A stretch of 64,000 bases of DNA from Bacteroidetes bacterium RIFCSPLOWO2_12_FULL_37_12 (GCA_001769655.1 MEPC01000002.1:1-64000), one strand, 5' to 3'; shown: positions 26,366 to 36,215, counted from the stretch's first letter. Translations and numbers: made by a program. Notes: generated from the letters alone by a model not told the origin.

Positions 26366-26662
26366 TTATTCCCCAATCACTTTCGGAACGCGGAAATAAA
26401 AACTATCTTTTTTTGGCGCATTTTTTAGCGCATCTTCTCTTGTGATGTTTTGAATAACCTTATCTTCTCTTAAATTATTAATTTCACTACTTATGTGTGT
26501 CAACGCCGGAACACCCTCCGTATCCAATTCATTTAATTTTTCTACAAATCCTAAAATATTATTAAGGTCTTTAATTATTTTTTGTTTGGATTCACCCTCA
26601 AAAGAAAGCCGTGCAAGATGAGCCAATTTATCAACGGTAGATTCTGTGATTACGGGAGCCAT
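26366..26662 (-). CDS. gatC: Aspartyl/glutamyl-tRNA(Asn/Gln) amidotransferase subunit C
   Basis: 98 residues. The GatC signature is seen: VDKLAHLARLSF near the N-terminus, then ILGFVEKLNELDTEGVPALTHI and NLREDKV, ending with FYFRVPKVIGE. GatC stabilises the GatA-GatB interface. It starts 4 bp after the plsC stop codon, so plsC and gatC form a small operon apart from gatA. Confidence 0.93.
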   Translation of the reverse strand: MAPVITESTVDKLAHLARLSFEGESKQKIIKDLNNILGFVEKLNELDTEGVPALTHISSEINNLREDKVIQNITREDALKNAPKKDSFYFRVPKVIGE

Positions 26663-26665
26663 GAT

Positions 26666-27403
26666 TCAGAAGGGTTTATTATCTTTATTCAATTCAAGTT
26701 GCATAATCTGCCACACTTTTTCCTTTATCTCGGCAAGATTTTCTTTTGAGTACAAAGCACAATCAATGGGTTCATGAACAACTACTCTTAAAAAACCCGG
26801 ACGCACTAAAAATTTTTTATCATCCGGGAAAAAAAACCTGTTATCAGGGAATGTTACAGGTACTAATTTTACTTTTTTTTCCAAAGCTACGACAAAAGGA
26901 CCATCTTTGAATTTTCCAAGAGCGGGGGCGGAATGATTAATGGTTCCTTCCGGGAAAATAACTAAGTTATTTCCCTTTTCAAGGTGTGCAAGGGATTTCA
27001 GAGCCGCCCGTGCACTGTTAATCTTGCTCTCTCTATCAACTATAATATGCAAACGCCTGTAAATAGCTCCGAAAAGCGGCACTTTTTTCAAGGATGCTTT
27101 TCCTACAAAAACCAGATTTCCCGGAAGAACGGCGTAAGAAACAATAATATCGAGGAAAGAGGTATGATTCGGACAATATATATAATTTTCTTTTTTGGAT
27201 GGTTTAAATCGAAAATCCTTTTTTAAATAGATACCCGGAACAACTAAAAAAAGTTTCGCAATGAATTTTTCATACTGATAAGCAAAAGGATGAAAATATT
27301 CAAATCGGGCACTAATCCAAAGTAATGGATAAAACAGCAAATACATCGTAATCCATGCTGAAAAGAAAAAGATCGAATATATCCGTTTCAAAATTGCTAT
27401 CAT
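26666..27403 (-). CDS. 1-acyl-sn-glycerol-3-phosphate acyltransferase (PlsC family)
   Basis: 245 residues. The catalytic NHxxxxD motif occurs as NHTSFLD and the phosphate-binding motif as FPEGT; an N-terminal membrane helix is present. The enzyme acylates lysophosphatidate to phosphatidate in membrane lipid synthesis. It is divergent from the deoxynucleoside kinase gene and precedes gatC in one transcript. Confidence 0.9.
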   Translation of the reverse strand: MIAILKRIYSIFFFSAWITMYLLFYPLLWISARFEYFHPFAYQYEKFIAKLFLVVPGIYLKKDFRFKPSKKENYIYCPNHTSFLDIIVSYAVLPGNLVFVGKASLKKVPLFGAIYRRLHIIVDRESKINSARAALKSLAHLEKGNNLVIFPEGTINHSAPALGKFKDGPFVVALEKKVKLVPVTFPDNRFFFPDDKKFLVRPGFLRVVVHEPIDCALYSKENLAEIKEKVWQIMQLELNKDNKPF

Positions 27404-27427
27404 GGTGCAAAAGTAAAAATTTTTATG

Positions 27428-27435
27428 TAAGTTTG
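27428..27435 (+). promoter_or_regulatory. -7 box of the deoxynucleoside kinase gene
   Basis: TAAGTTTG, a perfect TAnnTTTG, 18 bp before ATG 27454. The same eight bases are used before murQ, mnmH and the YceI-fused pyrophosphatase. It supports ATG 27454 as the start. Confidence 0.55.
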
Positions 27436-27453
27436 AGCACTATTTCCCAAAAC

Positions 27454-28068
27454 ATGCATATAGCCATAGCCGGTAACATCGGTTCGGGTAAAACTACCCT
27501 TGCCACAAAACTTAGCAGTCATTATTCTTGGGAACCCCAATTTGAAGGAATTGAAGATAATCCGTATCTGAATGACTTCTATAACGATATGCAACGATGG
27601 GCTTTTCATTTACAGATTTACTTTCTTCAAAGAAGGTTTAATCAGATCTTGAAAATAGGTAAGTCCAAAAAAACAATTATTCAGGATAGAACTATTTACG
27701 AAGACGGATATATTTTTGCGCCAAACCTGCATGCAATGGGTTTAATGACTACCAAAGAATACAACACGTATTTTGAACTTTTTGAAACGGTCATACAACA
27801 ACTTCGTCCACCTGAATTACTGATTTACCTTCGTGCAAGTGTTCCGAAATTAGTAGAGCAGATTCAGCGGAGGGGTAGAGAATACGAGGACTCCATTCGT
27901 TTGGAATATCTCCGCCGGTTGAACGAACGATACGAAGCATGGATTTCAACTTATAATTCCGGTAAATTATTAATCATTGACGTGGATGAATGTAATTTTG
28001 CAGAGGAAAGAAGTTGCCTGGGAAATGTAATTCAGAAAATCAGTGCAGAGCTACATGGATTGTTTTAA
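27454..28068 (+). CDS. Deoxynucleoside kinase family protein
   Basis: 204 residues from ATG 27454. The P-loop is GNIGSGKTT; other family elements are EDNPYLNDFYND, the IQDRTIYEDGYIF (DR-x) motif and the lid RRGREYEDSIRLEYL. Such enzymes phosphorylate deoxynucleosides in salvage. The frame is open 99 bases further upstream, but that stretch contains the -7 box and overlaps the plsC start, so the shorter form is preferred. Confidence 0.88.
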   Translation: MHIAIAGNIGSGKTTLATKLSSHYSWEPQFEGIEDNPYLNDFYNDMQRWAFHLQIYFLQRRFNQILKIGKSKKTIIQDRTIYEDGYIFAPNLHAMGLMTTKEYNTYFELFETVIQQLRPPELLIYLRASVPKLVEQIQRRGREYEDSIRLEYLRRLNERYEAWISTYNSGKLLIIDVDECNFAEERSCLGNVIQKISAELHGLF

Positions 28069-28075
28069 ATTATCA

Positions 28076-29173
28076 ATGAAAATATATTTTTTAATACTCT
28101 GTTTTTTTTTATCCCTATCATGTTTTTCCCAGGATAGCTTACCAACACCGCCTGTTCCTTCTGCAGATGATGAATCCATGTTTAATCTGAACGGATATCT
28201 TGATTCCTATTACGCTCTTTACTCAGACAGTTTGGAAATATGGAGGAAATATCAAAAATTTTCTTCTACTTCGCCTTTAAATAATACAATCAGTTTAAAT
28301 TTACTTCATTTATTAGGGAGTTATGAAGGAAACAACACGCGTGCTGTGTTTGGACTTCAATATGGAGATATTGCGGATGTAAATTTTATATATCCTTTCA
28401 ATATAATACAACAGGCAAGCGCCGGTGTCGGCATTGTAAATAATTTATGGTTTGATGCCGGAATTTTTCCTTCACACCTCGGAATGGAAGAGCTTCTGCC
28501 TAAAGATAATATTTTAAGTATCAATTCTATGAATTCCTACTACCTGCCAAAATCACAAGCGGGTTTTAAATTAAGTTTTGATGCCACAGAAAAATTAGGT
28601 TTTCAAATTTATTTATTAAATGGTTACAACATGATTAGAGATAATAATAAAAAGAAAAGTGTTGGATTTGTTACGGATTATTCCCCAAGGGAAAATTTGA
28701 ATTTTTACTATTCAAACTATATAGGAGATGACAATTGGGATCAAGGAACATCTCATTTATTTTTAATTAATACATTCTCAGTTAACTATGTTTTCAAGGA
28801 AAGGTTGACCATGGTTTTTGGATCTGATTTCGGTTCAAAAGAAAACTCCGATGTAACCGGCAGTGAGTATGCTCCCTTCTTCAATTGGTTAGTTAATGCA
28901 AGCTATAAAATAGGTCAGAAATTTACGTTGAGTTCCCGATGGGAATCGTTTAATGACGGAAATGCAGTTTTATCGGGATTTACTTATGATAAATACATTG
29001 GGTTGGTTTCCCAGGGAATTACTTTTGGGCTTGAATTCAAACCATCTGATAACTCTTTTTTGCGTTTTGAAGCAAGACAATTGACTGCCGATAAAAAACT
29101 GAAAATTTACTATACCGATGCACCTACAAATGTCCGCAGAGAGGCAGTTGTTTCGATGGGCGTATGGTTTTAG
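28076..29173 (+). CDS. OmpL-like outer membrane porin (beta-barrel porin-2 type)
   Basis: 365 residues with a signal peptide (MKIYFLILCFFLSLSCFSQ, starting at the Met encoded at 28076). The mature protein begins with FNLNGYLDSYYALYSD, the typical first strand of the Bacteroidota OmpL-like porin family, and continues with alternating aromatic strands, ending in a terminal strand with Val/Phe (VSMGVWF). It probably forms a pore for small solutes. It follows the kinase by 7 bp and converges on the pyrophosphatase gene. Confidence 0.75.
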   Translation: MKIYFLILCFFLSLSCFSQDSLPTPPVPSADDESMFNLNGYLDSYYALYSDSLEIWRKYQKFSSTSPLNNTISLNLLHLLGSYEGNNTRAVFGLQYGDIADVNFIYPFNIIQQASAGVGIVNNLWFDAGIFPSHLGMEELLPKDNILSINSMNSYYLPKSQAGFKLSFDATEKLGFQIYLLNGYNMIRDNNKKKSVGFVTDYSPRENLNFYYSNYIGDDNWDQGTSHLFLINTFSVNYVFKERLTMVFGSDFGSKENSDVTGSEYAPFFNWLVNASYKIGQKFTLSSRWESFNDGNAVLSGFTYDKYIGLVSQGITFGLEFKPSDNSFLRFEARQLTADKKLKIYYTDAPTNVRREAVVSMGVWF

Positions 29174-29180
29174 AAGTATT

Positions 29181-31583
29181 TTACCCTTCCTTCACCGGTA
29201 TTCTCATTCCATAAAAAGAACGATGAACAAAAAAGAGAGCGATGGCAAAGAAAATTATACCAAGTGGGATAGAAATATTTTGTGCATGAACCGCAATTTC
29301 AACTGCCAACAATCCGAAGAGAGTTGTGAATTTGATGATTGGATTAAGTGCCACCGATGAAGTATCTTTAAAAGGGTCTCCTACCGTATCACCAATTACA
29401 GTAGCGGCATGCAATGGAGTACCTTTCTCTTTTAAATCAACTTCCACTACTTTTTTTGCATTATCCCAGGCACCACCAGCATTTGCCATAAATATGGCCT
29501 GGTATAGCCCAAATACAGCAATGGATATCAGATAGGATGTGAAAAAAGTAGGACTAAAGAATGCAAAAGCCAATGTAATTGAGAAAATAACTCCAAAAAT
29601 ATTAATCATTCCTTTTTGAGCATATTGTGTACAGATTTTAACAACTTCTTTGGAATCATGAACTGAAGCGCTTTGCGTATTTTCAAGCCGGATATTTTTT
29701 TTAATGTATTCAACAGCCCTGTATGCTCCAGTAGAAACTGCCTGAATGGAAGCTCCAGAAAACCAATAAATGACTGCTCCACCGCTTATTAAACCAAGCA
29801 AAACAGTAGGGTCAAGCAAATCAAGTTTTAATTTCAGCATAAGAATGATAGAAAATATCATAGTCGTGGCGCCAATAACTGCTGTTCCGATTAATACCGG
29901 TTTGGCAGTGGCTTTAAATGTATTTCCGGCGGAATCATTTTCTTCCAGATATTGTTTTCCCTTATGAAAATCGGGAGTGAAATTAAATTCTTTTTCAATT
30001 TCAGGTTTGATATTGGGAACATTTTCAATCTGTGAAAGTTCAAAAATGGATTGTGCATTATCAGTTACCGGACCATAACTATCTACCGCAATGGTTACCG
30101 GACCCATTCCAAGAAAACCGAATGCCACTAAACCGAAAGCAAAAACAGTCGGATAATCGGTAAATAATACATCGGATAGTCCGTTTATGCTTGTATAATA
30201 TGCTATTACCATTAAACCAACCATGGTAAGTCCTTTCCAGAATGCACTGAAATTTCCAGCAACCAGTCCCGATAAAATGGTTAAAGAAGCGCCACCTTCC
30301 CTCGAGGCAGTTACTATTTCTGCAACGTGAGCTGATTTGGAACTGGTGAAAATCTTAGTTAGTTCAGGAATAATAGCGGCAGCAAGAGTGCCACAACTTA
30401 TAATGGTGGAAAGTTTCCACCATAACGTAGAACCCATGTCGCCAATCAGTATATAACTGACAACAAAGGTGATTAGAATTGATATAAGCGAAGTAATCCA
30501 GACGAGATTAGTTAAAGGCGTTTCGAAATTGAATTTGTCTTTATTTCTGAACATGGAAGAAGAAATAAAACTATTGAGTTGGTAGGAAAATATGGAAGTG
30601 AAAACCATGAGAATCCGCAATATAAAAATCCAGACAATGAGTTTGATTTGCACCTCCGGGTTAGAAAGTATCATAGTCCCATTTTCCAGAGTCATTCCGG
30701 TAGCAAGAACAATAAAGCTGATCAGTGCCACTCCGGTGACACCATACGTTTCAAAACCATCAGCGGTAGGTCCTACGCTATCACCGGCATTATCTCCTGT
30801 GCAATCTGCTATGACCCCTGGATTTCTTGCATCATCTTCTTTGATGTTAAAAACGATTTTCATAAGGTCAGAACCAATATCGGCAATTTTTGTAAAAATG
30901 CCACCGCAAATCCGCAATGCACTTGCGCCTAATGATTCTCCAATGGCAAAACCTACAAAGCAGGCACCGGCACTGGTTCTATCTACAAAAAGCAGAATAA
31001 ACAACATCATTAATAATTCCACACAAATTAACAGTACCCCTATACTCATGCCGGTACGCAAAGGAATTTCCATGACATCGTAAGGTTTTCCTTTTAATGA
31101 TGCAAACGCAGTTCGGCTGTTGGAGAATGTATTAATACGGATGCCAAACCATGCAACCATGTAAGAGCCAAGTATTCCAAGTACCGACCATAAAAGAACC
31201 AGAAAAACTTTTCCTGCTTCCATTTCCTGCAGAAAACCGAAATAATAAACAATACAGGCGCCTATAAAAATTTCCAGTAAAATCAAAAGTTTTCCCTGCT
31301 GAAAAAGGTAGGTCTTGCATGTTTCATAAATCAATGCGGATATATCAAGCATGGATTTATGAGCTGGTAATTTTTTTATTTGAAAGTACTCATAAATACC
31401 GTAGAGGAGTCCCGCGAGCACAATTAAACTTCCTATCAGGAGCAGTTGAAACCCGGTTACTTCATATCCAATTAAATGGAAATTGTAATGAAGATCCGGG
31501 ATTTTTAAATCTGCTTCGCTGGCAAAACTTAAAACCGGAGCCATTAGGAAAGATAACAGTAAATAAATACGTGCTTTGAGCAT
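29181..31583 (-). CDS. hppA: Membrane-bound proton-translocating pyrophosphatase, divergent K+-independent type
   Basis: 800 residues, about 16 helices after a signal-like N-terminus. It couples pyrophosphate hydrolysis to ion pumping. Active-site acidic motifs are present but altered: DIGSDL (canonical DVGADL, residues 235-240) and NPGVIADCTGDNAGDSVGPTADGFETYG where [15 protein letters not shown] is canonical. The GNTxK motif at 553-557 has Lys, the mark of K+-independent enzymes. It resembles the evolutionarily divergent H+-pumping group known from Chlorobium and actinobacteria; this placement is inferred. A second, canonical enzyme is at 59547. Confidence 0.88.
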   Translation of the reverse strand: MLKARIYLLLSFLMAPVLSFASEADLKIPDLHYNFHLIGYEVTGFQLLLIGSLIVLAGLLYGIYEYFQIKKLPAHKSMLDISALIYETCKTYLFQQGKLLILLEIFIGACIVYYFGFLQEMEAGKVFLVLLWSVLGILGSYMVAWFGIRINTFSNSRTAFASLKGKPYDVMEIPLRTGMSIGVLLICVELLMMLFILLFVDRTSAGACFVGFAIGESLGASALRICGGIFTKIADIGSDLMKIVFNIKEDDARNPGVIADCTGDNAGDSVGPTADGFETYGVTGVALISFIVLATGMTLENGTMILSNPEVQIKLIVWIFILRILMVFTSIFSYQLNSFISSSMFRNKDKFNFETPLTNLVWITSLISILITFVVSYILIGDMGSTLWWKLSTIISCGTLAAAIIPELTKIFTSSKSAHVAEIVTASREGGASLTILSGLVAGNFSAFWKGLTMVGLMVIAYYTSINGLSDVLFTDYPTVFAFGLVAFGFLGMGPVTIAVDSYGPVTDNAQSIFELSQIENVPNIKPEIEKEFNFTPDFHKGKQYLEENDSAGNTFKATAKPVLIGTAVIGATTMIFSIILMLKLKLDLLDPTVLLGLISGGAVIYWFSGASIQAVSTGAYRAVEYIKKNIRLENTQSASVHDSKEVVKICTQYAQKGMINIFGVIFSITLAFAFFSPTFFTSYLISIAVFGLYQAIFMANAGGAWDNAKKVVEVDLKEKGTPLHAATVIGDTVGDPFKDTSSVALNPIIKFTTLFGLLAVEIAVHAQNISIPLGIIFFAIALFFVHRSFYGMRIPVKEG

Positions 31584-31754
31584 AAGTTGGGTTGTTAGTT
31601 AGAATCGGGGTGCGAATATAGTAAAATTGACTAATTTACATTCAAATTGGAGTAAGTAAAGTTTTACTTAGTTTTATGACCATTTTTTTTAAAAATATCT
31701 ATTCGGTTTATTTATAATAAAAACGAAAAAAACGATTTATTTTTAAATTAGTGG

Positions 31755-31762
31755 TAATTTTG
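31755..31762 (+). promoter_or_regulatory. -7 box directly before cheR
   Basis: TAATTTTG (TAnnTTTG) ends 8 bp before ATG 31771, so the transcript would be almost leaderless. No good -33 box is visible. Confidence 0.4.
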
Positions 31763-31770
31763 AAGGTATT

Positions 31771-32571
31771 ATGAATCTGGAAAAGCTTTTTTTAAACCTT
31801 AAAACCAAGTATGGATATGATTTTACAGAATACGCTGATTCATCCATACGGCGGAGAGTGGAACATTTTATGAAGCAAGAGCACATTCACACTTTTGAGG
31901 AATTATCCGGCAAAATTATTAATAATGAAGAATATTTGGAATTATTTATTCAGAGCTTGTCGGTGACAGTGACAGAAATGTTCAGGGACCCTTCTTTTTA
32001 TTTATCATTAAGAGAAAAAGTTTTAACCCGTCTGGAGACCTATCCGGTTTGTAAAATCTGGTTAGCCGGATGTGCAACAGGAGAAGAGGTTTTTTCAATG
32101 GCAATTTTATTGCAGGAAACAGGAATTTATTCACGTTGCATGATTTATGCCACCGACATTAATCAACAATCTTTACTTATAGCCCGGCAGGGTATTTATC
32201 CATTAGATACCATGAAAAAAAATATTTCAAATTACATTGATTCCGGTGGAAGAAAATCGTTCAGCGAATATTTTACAGCAAACTTTGGCTCAGCACTCAT
32301 GCAACAAAGTTTATTGACCAATGTCGTGTTTTCTCCGCACAATCTTGCGGTGGATAAGTCATTTAATGAGTTTCAGCTGATTGTTTGCCGGAATGTATTG
32401 ATTTATTTTAATTCTGAACTGCAATCAAAAGTTTTGGATTTGTTCTACGAAAGTTTATGTCCGCTTGGAACACTGGCTTTAGGCAATAAAGAGTCACTCT
32501 ATTTTACATCCCAAAAAAATAATTTTACAGAATTGGATTCTAAAGAGAAAATATATATAAGAAAATCATGA
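31771..32571 (+). CDS. CheR-type protein-glutamate methyltransferase
   Basis: 266 residues. An N-terminal CheR helical domain (YADSSIRRRVEHFM) is followed by the SAM-binding domain: TVTEMFRDPSFY, WLAGCATGEEVFSMAILL, YATDIN and VCRNVLIYFN. CheR methylates glutamates on sensory proteins; in Bacteroidota such enzymes often pair with CheB and kinases outside chemotaxis. No CheB gene is nearby. It overlaps the downstream kinase by 4 bp (ATGA), implying coupled translation. Confidence 0.88.
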   Translation: MNLEKLFLNLKTKYGYDFTEYADSSIRRRVEHFMKQEHIHTFEELSGKIINNEEYLELFIQSLSVTVTEMFRDPSFYLSLREKVLTRLETYPVCKIWLAGCATGEEVFSMAILLQETGIYSRCMIYATDINQQSLLIARQGIYPLDTMKKNISNYIDSGGRKSFSEYFTANFGSALMQQSLLTNVVFSPHNLAVDKSFNEFQLIVCRNVLIYFNSELQSKVLDLFYESLCPLGTLALGNKESLYFTSQKNNFTELDSKEKIYIRKS

Positions 32572-34430
32572 AAACAAAAATAAATTCAACCGTTTTATTA
32601 GTAGATGATAATCCACATAATATTTTTTCCATGCAAAACCTGCTGGAACGTTCTGACAGGAATTTTCTGACAGCAACTTGTGGAAAAGAAGCGTTGAAAC
32701 TGGCACTTAGCCAATCCCCTGATTTAATTGTATTGGATGTGAATATGCCCGATATGAACGGATTTGAAGTGGCGGAGATTTTGAAATCAAATAAAAGAAC
32801 CTGCGATATTCCTATTTTATTTGCTTCAGCGGAGAAAAAGGAAGCAGGAAATATAAAAAAAGGATTTGCAGAAGGGGGAGTAGATTATCTGTTTAAACCG
32901 CTGGATCCTGAGACAACGAGAGCCAAGGTGGAGGCAATTTTAAAAATGGAGATCAGCAGAAGGGAATTGGAGAAAAATAATTTATTACTTCAACGTTATG
33001 AGCTACTCATTAACAACTCGGCTGACATCATCTGTATTATTGATCCTGTACTATTAAAAATTGAAGAAGTAAATAATGCAGTGTTTCACATACTTGGTTA
33101 TAAACCGGAAGAATTGAAGGGAACAAAGCTTCAATTATTGGTATGTAATGAGGATCGGGAGAAAATCACAAACCTTGCAAAATTATCCAAAGAAAAATTT
33201 TCCTTAGAATGTCGTGTATATGCAAAAGACAGAACTATCAAATGGTTGCATTGGAATATTGTCGTTCAGCAAGCGAAATGGTTTGCAAATGCGCGTGATG
33301 TGACGCAGGCAAGGCAAGTGGAAGTTATCCGGCATTATCTGGCAACGGTAGTGAAACAATCCGGGGATGCCATTTATTTGCATGACCAGGATGGAGCGAT
33401 TATTTCATGGAATAAGGGAGCCGAAAATATTTATGGATTTACTGAAACAGAAGCACTTTCTATGAAGATATGGAACATCATTCCAAATCATTTATATTCC
33501 GAGACACAGGAAATAATCAATCGCATCTGCAACGGAGAAAAAATCAGCATGTTTGAGTCGCATAGAATAACCAAGCACGGTAAAATAATTGACGTGTTGT
33601 TTTCTGCCTCTGTGTTGAAAGATGAAAATCAAAAAATTCGTTCTATTGCAATTACAGAGAGGGATATCACTCAGCAAAAAATTAACGATGAAAAAATTAA
33701 ATCTTTAAATCTTGAGTTGAGTAGAAATCTTGCAAAACTTGAAGTGATAAATCGTGAGTTGGAATCATTCTCCTATTCTGTGTCCCACGATTTGCGTGCA
33801 CCTTTGAGAATAATCAATGGATTTATTAAAATAATCAAGGAAGACCATGAAACGGGTTTAAACGATGATGTAAAGAAGAATTTAAATATTATTATTCTCA
33901 ACGTGCTGGAGATGGAACAATTAATCAGCGGATTACTTGCTTTTTCTAAAATCAGCAGGAAAGAGCTTGTTAAAACAAAAGTACAGATGGATTGGATGGT
34001 TAAGGAAATTGTGGCACAAGAGAGCAGTTCAAAACCAACCCTCAGCGTGAAAGTGAATATTCATCAGTTGCCGGATGCCATTGGTGATGCACTTATGCTT
34101 AAACAGGTATGGACTAATTTGATTTCAAACGCCTTTAAATACTCTTCCAAGAAAAAAAATCCGGAAATTACTATTGGTTTCACACAATTAGAAAATGATA
34201 TCATGTTCTTTATAAAAGATAACGGCGTTGGCTTTGATATGACAAATTATGACCGGTTGTTTGGTGTTTTTCAACGTCTTCATACTGATTCGGACTTTGA
34301 AGGAACCGGAGTTGGACTGGCTTTGGTTCAACGAATCATCAACAAGCATGGGGGCAAAGTATGGGCGGAAGGAAAAACAGGAGAGGGAGCTGTATTTTAT
34401 TTTACCTTGCCCGTTGTTAAGGATGAATGA
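32568..34430 (+). CDS. Hybrid signalling protein: receiver, two PAS domains, histidine kinase
   Basis: 620 residues. An N-terminal receiver (about 8-128; phospho-acceptor in LIVLDVNMPDMNG, Lys in YLFKPLD), two PAS domains (about 145-255 and 262-378), HisKA with His407 ([13 protein letters not shown]) and an HATPase domain with NLISNAFKYS, DNGVGFD and GTGVGLALVQ. No membrane segment, so it is cytosolic. It is translationally coupled to cheR; one module probably reads the other's state. Confidence 0.88.
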   Translation: MKTKINSTVLLVDDNPHNIFSMQNLLERSDRNFLTATCGKEALKLALSQSPDLIVLDVNMPDMNGFEVAEILKSNKRTCDIPILFASAEKKEAGNIKKGFAEGGVDYLFKPLDPETTRAKVEAILKMEISRRELEKNNLLLQRYELLINNSADIICIIDPVLLKIEEVNNAVFHILGYKPEELKGTKLQLLVCNEDREKITNLAKLSKEKFSLECRVYAKDRTIKWLHWNIVVQQAKWFANARDVTQARQVEVIRHYLATVVKQSGDAIYLHDQDGAIISWNKGAENIYGFTETEALSMKIWNIIPNHLYSETQEIINRICNGEKISMFESHRITKHGKIIDVLFSASVLKDENQKIRSIAITERDITQQKINDEKIKSLNLELSRNLAKLEVINRELESFSYSVSHDLRAPLRIINGFIKIIKEDHETGLNDDVKKNLNIIILNVLEMEQLISGLLAFSKISRKELVKTKVQMDWMVKEIVAQESSSKPTLSVKVNIHQLPDAIGDALMLKQVWTNLISNAFKYSSKKKNPEITIGFTQLENDIMFFIKDNGVGFDMTNYDRLFGVFQRLHTDSDFEGTGVGLALVQRIINKHGGKVWAEGKTGEGAVFYFTLPVVKDE

Positions 34431-34575
34431 TAGCTATATCTTTGCAAATAAGTAAATTGCAAAGTGTCAATGGTTTACTATTGAGTCGTAAACCGTAATT
34501 TTCCACCCCCTACCCCCGCCAGCAGGGGACAGGATTCCCTTACTTATCAGGTAAATCAAGAGATTTCACAATTCA

Positions 34576-34613
34576 ATCGTAAATCGTAAATCGTAATTCG
34601 TAAATCGTAAATA
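34576..34613. repeat. Heptanucleotide array (TCGTAAA) at the der start codon
   Basis: Five 7-nt units TCGTAAA/TCGTAAT end 2-3 bp before ATG 34616 and form the der translation start region. The 145 bp before it hold no gene, only an inverted stretch around GGTTTAC/GTAAACC and a CCCCC/GGGGG run. Confidence 0.85.
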
Positions 34614-34615
34614 GA

Positions 34616-35926
34616 ATGTCAAACATCCTTGCCATAGTTGGCCGCCCTAATGTAGGAAAGTCCACACTTTTCAACCGTCTTACCGAAAGCAAAAAAGCAA
34701 TTGTAGGAGAAATTTCAGGAATTACTCGCGACCGTCATTATGGCTTTGGTGAATGGAATGGAGTTTCTTTTTCTGTAATAGACACAGGCGGCTACATACC
34801 CGATTCAGAAGATGGCTACGATAAGGCAATCAGGGAGCAAGTAAAATTAGCTATTGATGAGGCAAGTGTCATTTTGCTTATGGTGGATATAAGGGAAGGA
34901 CTTTTGCCACTTGATAAAGAAATTGCCATGATGTTACTCCGGTCAGGAAAAAAAATTATTGCTGTCGTGAATAAGGCAGATAATTTTAATCAGCTTATTG
35001 ATATGCATGAATTTCATGGTTTAGGGTGTAAGGAACTATTCACTTTATCTGCTATAACAGGTTCAGGAACAGGAGAATTACTTGATTATGTAATGGAACA
35101 CTTTAAGTTAAATGATGGTCATAAAAAGGACTCAACCATTCCTGTTTTTTCTGTGCTGGGAAGACCGAATGTAGGAAAATCAACGTTCATCAATGCATTG
35201 ATAAGGCAAAACAGAAACATCGTTTCGGATAAACCAGGCACTACCCGTGATAGCTTATACACCCGATATACCCTATTCAATAAAGATTTTTATATAGTGG
35301 ATACAGCAGGACTTAGAAAAAAAACTCAGGTCACTGAAAACATTGAATTTTTTTCGGTCCTGAGGTCTATCAGTGCACTGGAAGAATCAAATGTATGCTT
35401 GGTAATGGTTTCAGCCGTGGAAGGATTTACAGCGCAGGACCTGAACATTGTTTCCCTTGTATTAAGAAATAAAAAAGGGTTGATTATTCTGGTAAATAAA
35501 TGGGATCTGGTTGAAAACAAAGATAATCACGCAATAGAAGCGATGGTAAGTGAAATTGAAAGTAAGTTAAAGCCCATGGAAGGAATACCTATATTAACTA
35601 TTTCGGCGTTAAGTAAGCAAAGAATATTTAAAGCAATTGAAACGGCGCTGGTTGTCTATGCAAACCGTCAGAAAAAAATTTCCACTTCAGTGTTGAATGA
35701 TAAATTACAAAAAGATATAGCGCATTACCCACCTCCTTCTACAAAGGGAAAGTTTATTACAATAAAGTACATCCATCAATTACCGGGGATTCCACCTGCT
35801 TTTGCGTTTTTTTGCAATCTACCACAATATATAAAAGACAATTATACCAGGTATCTCGAAAACCGGATTCGCCATCATTTTGGGTTCGAAGGAGTGCCTT
35901 TAAAATTAATTTTCAAAAAAAAATGA
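34616..35926 (+). CDS. der: Ribosome assembly GTPase Der (EngA)
   Basis: 436 residues with two tandem GTPase domains: first P-loop GRPNVGKSTLFN (about residues 8-19) and second GRPNVGKSTFIN (about 182-193), each with DTAG/DTGG, NKxD-type (VNKADNF, VNKWDLV) motifs, then a C-terminal KH-like domain (FITIKYIHQLPGIPPAFAFFCN). Der is essential for 50S subunit assembly. It has no cotranscribed neighbour. Confidence 0.96.
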   Translation: MSNILAIVGRPNVGKSTLFNRLTESKKAIVGEISGITRDRHYGFGEWNGVSFSVIDTGGYIPDSEDGYDKAIREQVKLAIDEASVILLMVDIREGLLPLDKEIAMMLLRSGKKIIAVVNKADNFNQLIDMHEFHGLGCKELFTLSAITGSGTGELLDYVMEHFKLNDGHKKDSTIPVFSVLGRPNVGKSTFINALIRQNRNIVSDKPGTTRDSLYTRYTLFNKDFYIVDTAGLRKKTQVTENIEFFSVLRSISALEESNVCLVMVSAVEGFTAQDLNIVSLVLRNKKGLIILVNKWDLVENKDNHAIEAMVSEIESKLKPMEGIPILTISALSKQRIFKAIETALVVYANRQKKISTSVLNDKLQKDIAHYPPPSTKGKFITIKYIHQLPGIPPAFAFFCNLPQYIKDNYTRYLENRIRHHFGFEGVPLKLIFKKK

Positions 35927-35934
35927 AAAAAAGT

Positions 35935-35964
35935 TTTGCAATGCTAAAAATCTGATTATCTTTG
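35935..35964 (+). promoter_or_regulatory. Strong Bacteroidota promoter of a small lipoprotein gene
   Basis: TTTG at 35935-35938, 18 bp, then TATCTTTG at 35957-35964, a very good match to the consensus. Expected start near 35971, leader about 22 nt. Confidence 0.75.
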
Positions 35965-35993
35965 CGACAAATTTTTAAAAACACAACACAAAA

Positions 35994-36203
35994 ATGAAAA
36001 AGTTAATGTTATTACTATTCGCAGGGAGCTTAACAGCATTCCTTAGTTGCGGATCACCCAGTGAGCAACAAGCCACAGAAGGTGAGCAAGCGGCAGAAGA
36101 AACCGTTGATAAAATGATGGAAGAATCAGCCGCTCCTGAAGCCACAACTCCTGCACCACAGGATTCAATGGCCGCTCCTGCTGATACTACTGTAAAAGAG
36201 TAG
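35994..36203 (+). CDS. Small secreted lipoprotein, Glu/Ala-rich
   Basis: 69 residues. A type II signal peptide with lipobox (FLSCGS) ends in the Cys that becomes lipidated; the remainder is an acidic, low-complexity tail rich in Glu, Ala, Thr and Pro (EQQATEGEQAAEE, PAPQDSMAAPADTT). It has its own strong promoter and terminator, indicating an abundant, independently expressed transcript. No enzymatic domain is visible. Such tiny lipoproteins are common in Bacteroidota and their function is unknown. Confidence 0.8.
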   Translation: MKKLMLLLFAGSLTAFLSCGSPSEQQATEGEQAAEETVDKMMEESAAPEATTPAPQDSMAAPADTTVKE

Positions 36204-36215
36204 TTTCAGTAATGC

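Noticed and set aside
30592-31083. Long open frame opposite the pyrophosphatase
   Set aside because: It is antisense to a strongly conserved gene, with no start signal and biased composition.
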